Shown here one piece after another: positions 59,410 through 64,000 of a DNA stretch of 64,000 nt (the first letter of the stretch is position 1; every line of letters begins with the position of its first letter). The stretch covers positions 94,887 to 158,886 of the forward strand of contig NZ_KZ304956.1 of the NCBI RefSeq assembly GCF_002723615.1, in the 5' to 3' direction. Source of the DNA: Limimaricola cinnabarinus (GTDB lineage Bacteria > Pseudomonadota > Alphaproteobacteria > Rhodobacterales > Rhodobacteraceae). The notes beneath the pieces were generated by a model. It was not told the DNA's origin. It worked only from the letters and a program-made list of their open reading frames with translations, and made no database searches. A program made the translations under genes and the position numbers.

Positions 59410-60107
59410 CAGTTCGCCCCCTTCTTCACGGCCTCGGCCCAGTAATCCGGGTCGGCGTATTCGGTCGGATCGTCCACGCCTGCGAGGTGGAACGCCTCGC
59501 GCCGCTCGACGCAGGTGCCGCAGCGGCCGCATTGCTTCTCGCCGCCCTTGTAGCAGGACCACGTCTCGGCGAAGGGCGTGTCGTGCTTCGCCCCTTCGGT
59601 GACGATCGCCGATTTCGGCGCGCGCACGAAGGGGGTGTAGAGCCGGATATCGGCGTAGCCGTCGAGCGCATGGCGCTGCATCGCCTCGAAGCTTTCGGTG
59701 AATTCGGGGCGGCAGTCGGGGTAGATGAAGTGGTCGCCGCCATGCACGGCGGTGGCCACCGCATCGGCCTTCTGCGCCGCCGCGAGGCCGAAGGCCACGG
59801 TGAGCATGATGGCGTTGCGGTTCGGCACGACCGTGCTCTTCATCGTCTCTTCGGCGTAATGCCCGTCGGGCACCTCGACATCGTCGGTCAGCGCCGAGCC
59901 GGTGAGATGCGCGCCGATCCCGCGCATGTCGATCAGGTGGAACGGCACGCCGAGCCGCTCCGCGCAGGCGCGCGCGAAATCCAGCTCCTTTGAGTGGCGC
60001 TGGCCGTAATCGAAGGAAATCAGCCCCGCGAGCTCGTGCTCGGCGGCGACCTTGTGGGCGAGCGACACGGAGTCGAGCCCGCCCGAGCAGATGACATAAG
60101 TTTTCAT
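59409..60107 (-). CDS. queC: 7-cyano-7-deazaguanine synthase
   Basis: The ATG at 60107 (MKTYVICSGGLDSVSLAHKV) follows AAGGA by 8 bases; 232 residues. The PP-loop SGGLDS binds ATP and the C-terminal Cys cluster SCYKGGEKQCGRCGTC holds zinc. It forms preQ0 from CDG and ammonia. First gene of the operon and under the preQ1-I riboswitch upstream. Confidence 0.95.
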   Translation of the reverse strand: MKTYVICSGGLDSVSLAHKVAAEHELAGLISFDYGQRHSKELDFARACAERLGVPFHLIDMRGIGAHLTGSALTDDVEVPDGHYAEETMKSTVVPNRNAIMLTVAFGLAAAQKADAVATAVHGGDHFIYPDCRPEFTESFEAMQRHALDGYADIRLYTPFVRAPKSAIVTEGAKHDTPFAETWSCYKGGEKQCGRCGTCVERREAFHLAGVDDPTEYADPDYWAEAVKKGAN

Positions 60108-60115
60108 TTGATCCG

Positions 60116-60148
60116 TCCTTGTTTTGACCGGGTAGGCTGCGACCGGTG
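60116..60148 (-). promoter_or_regulatory. preQ1-I riboswitch overlapping the queC ribosome binding site
   Basis: The minus strand reads ACCGG (P1), a loop TCGCAGCCTAC containing the conserved C, CCGGT (P1 partner), then an A-rich tail CAAAACAAGGA. This matches the layout of the preQ1-I aptamer of Thermoanaerobacter (GGUCGCAG, CCC, CAAAACAAGG). The tail AAGG can pair with the loop GCAG region and includes the Shine-Dalgarno of queC, so preQ1 binding would hide it and stop translation. Confidence 0.8.
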
Positions 60149-60201
60149 CCCGGACCATTCCGGGCGACCCCGTCTAACGCATCCCGGGCGGACGGGAAAG
60201 A

Positions 60202-62265
<2,064 letters not shown>

Positions 62266-62334
62266 CTCGTCGTCTCCAGCTGTGCGGGCGCATCGACCAT
62301 GCCGCGCGCGGGTTCGGGTTTCCAGCCTTCCGGT

Positions 62335-62931
62335 TCAGCCGCCGCCACCGCCGATCATGCCAAAACCCACGCCCACCGCAACGAGGCTGAGCACGAAGCC
62401 CAGCGCCATCAGCAGCCCGTCGCGCAGGGTCATGGCAAGGCCGAAGGCGGCGATGGCGGCCATCGGCGCGGTCGAGGCGAAGGGGATGAATTCCAAGGGC
62501 GGCACGGTCAGGCACAAGAGCAGCACCGCGATCCCGGCGATGCGGCTGGCCTTGGGTCCGGTCAGCGCCTCGAGCCGCCCGTGGAACCAGCGGTCGAGCC
62601 AGCGGCCGATGCCGCGCAGCTTGTCGGCCGATTCGGCGAGCTTGTCGCCCGAGACCGAGCGATTTTCGAGAAAGCCGGGCAGCCACATCTCGTCGCGCTG
62701 CATGACGATCTGCACGGCAAAGAGCGCGATGATCAGGGCCAGAATCGTCGGCACGCCGGGCACGCCGCCGATCGGCGTGATCTCGATCAGCGCCGGCACG
62801 AAGAGAAACGGCCCGAAGCCGCGATCGCCCAGCGCGCCGGTGACGTCGCCCACCGTGGCGCGATCGTCATTGCGGCCCTCCTGTTCCAGACGGTCGAGAA
62901 TCTCCTCTACCGCGCGCGATGAACTGCCCAT
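62335..62931 (-). CDS. ExoD-like membrane protein
   Basis: Codes for 198 residues. The start MGSSSRAVEEILDRLEQEG is followed by GRNDDRATVGDVTGALGDRG, the ExoD signature, and then about four membrane helices (FGPFLFVPALIEITPIGGVP, VPTILALIIALFAVQIV, two near the end). ExoD is linked to exopolysaccharide production and root-nodule fitness in rhizobia; in marine relatives it is a general envelope protein. Single gene. Confidence 0.9.
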   Translation of the reverse strand: MGSSSRAVEEILDRLEQEGRNDDRATVGDVTGALGDRGFGPFLFVPALIEITPIGGVPGVPTILALIIALFAVQIVMQRDEMWLPGFLENRSVSGDKLAESADKLRGIGRWLDRWFHGRLEALTGPKASRIAGIAVLLLCLTVPPLEFIPFASTAPMAAIAAFGLAMTLRDGLLMALGFVLSLVAVGVGFGMIGGGGG

Positions 62932-63001
62932 GTCCGGCCTCCGGTCGTGTCACGAGGTCCCAACATCACCAAGGCGATGCTGTTCCCGCGCGCGGCCCGG
63001 A

Positions 63002-64000
63002 TCAGCCCGGAAAGGGCCTTGCCTGCCCCTCGCCCCGGCGCGGGGCGGCGGAGGCGGCGCGCGGCACGAGATGGCCCAGCAGGCGCTCGCGCAGCGCGCG
63101 CGCATGGCGGCGCGCCTCGGGGCGGCTGCGCCCGGCGGCGTCCAGAAGCGCGATCGCTTCGGCGGGGGCCGTGCCCGGGCGCGCGCCCGGCGGCAGCATG
63201 GCCATGATCTCGCGCAGCCGCGCCGCGATCTGCGGGACTGCCTCGCGCTCTTCGCCCGCCCCGCCGGGCATCGTCACCAGCGCCGCCAGCCCGGCCCGTC
63301 GCGCGGCGCGCAGGCTGCGCTGCGCGGCGGGCAGCGTGGCGGTCTCATGCGCGGCGACAAGCGCCGTCACCGGCCCGTCGATCACCCCGGCCAGCATGGC
63401 GGCCATGGCCAGCCGCGCCCGCGCATCCCCGCCCTCGGTGTCGAAGGCCGCCGCCTGCGCGGGCGTGATCCCCGGCGCGCCGCGCACGGTGCCATGGCCG
63501 AAGACGTGCCGGTTCGCCCGCTCGATCCGCGCCGCGTCGAAGCCCAACCGCTCCAACAGGCCCATCCCGTGACCGGCCAGATCCTCGGGCGTGAGACCGA
63601 GCCGGGCCTCGCAGAAGGCGCGCCCGAGCCGCCAGGGCGTGATCACCGCGCGCAGGTCGCGCGCCTCGGGCAGCGCCGCCTCGATCCGGGCGATCTGCTC
63701 GGCGTCGAGCCCGCAGGCCCTCAGCGCCGCGTGATCGATGCCGGGGGCGGCGGCGAGGCTGTCATGGCCCGCGACATGGCGCAGCACTGCGGCGATGCGA
63801 TCGGGCGCATGGCCCTGCGCCGCCAGCCCCGCCGCAAGCTCGGGCGCGGGCGCGCGCCGGTGCCCGGCGGGCGTCTCGACATCGATCCGTAGCGCGCCCA
63901 CCGGGGCCAGCGGGTCCGGGCCGCGCCCGAGGATCGCCGCCGCCGCGCCCAGCGGCGAAACCGCGAGCGCGGGCGCTTCGGGTGCCTGTCCCGGGGACAG
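63002..64000 (-). CDS. degenerate class II ribonucleotide reductase-like protein, C-terminal part (partial)
   Basis: Open to the window end; at least 332 residues. The segment LGFDAARIERANRHVFGHGT, followed by VRGAPGITPAQ and an FDTEGGDARARLAM stretch, resembles the C-terminal region of vitamin B12-dependent ribonucleotide reductases (TSCPD-adjacent part), but the Cys of that region (FDCANPCG) is replaced here by FDTEGG. The rest is Ala/Arg-rich and helical. It may be a paralogue that lost catalysis. The main catalytic part, if any, lies outside the window. Confidence 0.45.
   Translation of the reverse strand: MSPGQAPEAPALAVSPLGAAAAILGRGPDPLAPVGALRIDVETPAGHRRAPAPELAAGLAAQGHAPDRIAAVLRHVAGHDSLAAAPGIDHAALRACGLDAEQIARIEAALPEARDLRAVITPWRLGRAFCEARLGLTPEDLAGHGMGLLERLGFDAARIERANRHVFGHGTVRGAPGITPAQAAAFDTEGGDARARLAMAAMLAGVIDGPVTALVAAHETATLPAAQRSLRAARRAGLAALVTMPGGAGEEREAVPQIAARLREIMAMLPPGARPGTAPAEAIALLDAAGRSRPEARRHARALRERLLGHLVPRAASAAPRRGEGQARPFPG

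Overview
The window is high-GC alphaproteobacterial DNA, most likely a Rhodobacteraceae (roseobacter/Paracoccus-type) chromosome. Supporting this are a circularly permuted two-piece tmRNA whose tag reads ANDNRAPAMAVAA, a cysK-trgB-trgA tellurite locus of the Rhodobacter type, an AcuI-type acrylyl-CoA reductase, a fused caa3 oxidase subunit I/III, and sspB beside the DUF4169/ribbon-helix-helix gene pair. The left 27.8 kb is a prophage inserted at the 3' end of a tRNA-Ser(GGA) gene. The rest is ordinary chromosome.

Prophage (1 to about 27.86 kb). The minus strand carries, in transcription order: a Cro-like and a CII-like regulator (20.8-20.1 kb); small early genes and a ParB-like protein (20.0-17.6 kb); a CHC2/toprim primase and a P4/D5-type helicase (17.6-14.6 kb); a 400-bp non-coding stretch with 9-bp repeats; an unknown protein; a terminator; then an HNH endonuclease, both terminase subunits, portal, ClpP-like protease, HK97 capsid, connectors, tail tube, tail chaperones (with a -1 slippery heptamer joining them), tape measure and tail-tip genes that leave the window at base 1. 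The virion gene order matches that of HK97-type siphophages and the Rhodobacter gene transfer agent. The divergent plus strand carries a CI-like S24 repressor with an overlapping membrane-protein gene, then a lysogenic-type run of small genes starting with a TerB-like protein. Five near-identical 16-bp operators sit in front of cI/cro and in front of the TerB run, so one repressor probably controls all three transcripts. Two minus-strand membrane-protein genes (23.7 and 25.4 kb) and a tyrosine integrase complete the element. Three 12-bp-spaced arm-type repeats lie between the integrase and the tRNA.

Chromosome (27.9-64 kb). In order: an AI-2E family exporter-like permease; a large MscS-type channel; cysK-trgB-trgA; a photolyase; a small MscS channel; a BCCT transporter and AcuI (a possible DMSP/acrylate pair); tmRNA; a DUF1194 protein; sspB; fumC with three small genes; two abutting perfect palindromes; a P450 and a membrane hydrolase; CcdA; a YnjBCD-like ABC importer; a cytochrome c oxidase block (triheme cytochrome, CtaG, small membrane protein, fused CtaD, CtaC with a heme c domain); a membrane protein followed by queE-queD-queC with a preQ1-I riboswitch overlapping the queC ribosome binding site; NAD synthetase; ExoD; and the C-terminal part of a protein resembling a degenerate B12-dependent ribonucleotide reductase.

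All calls come from reading the sequence and translated products by eye. No database search was run.
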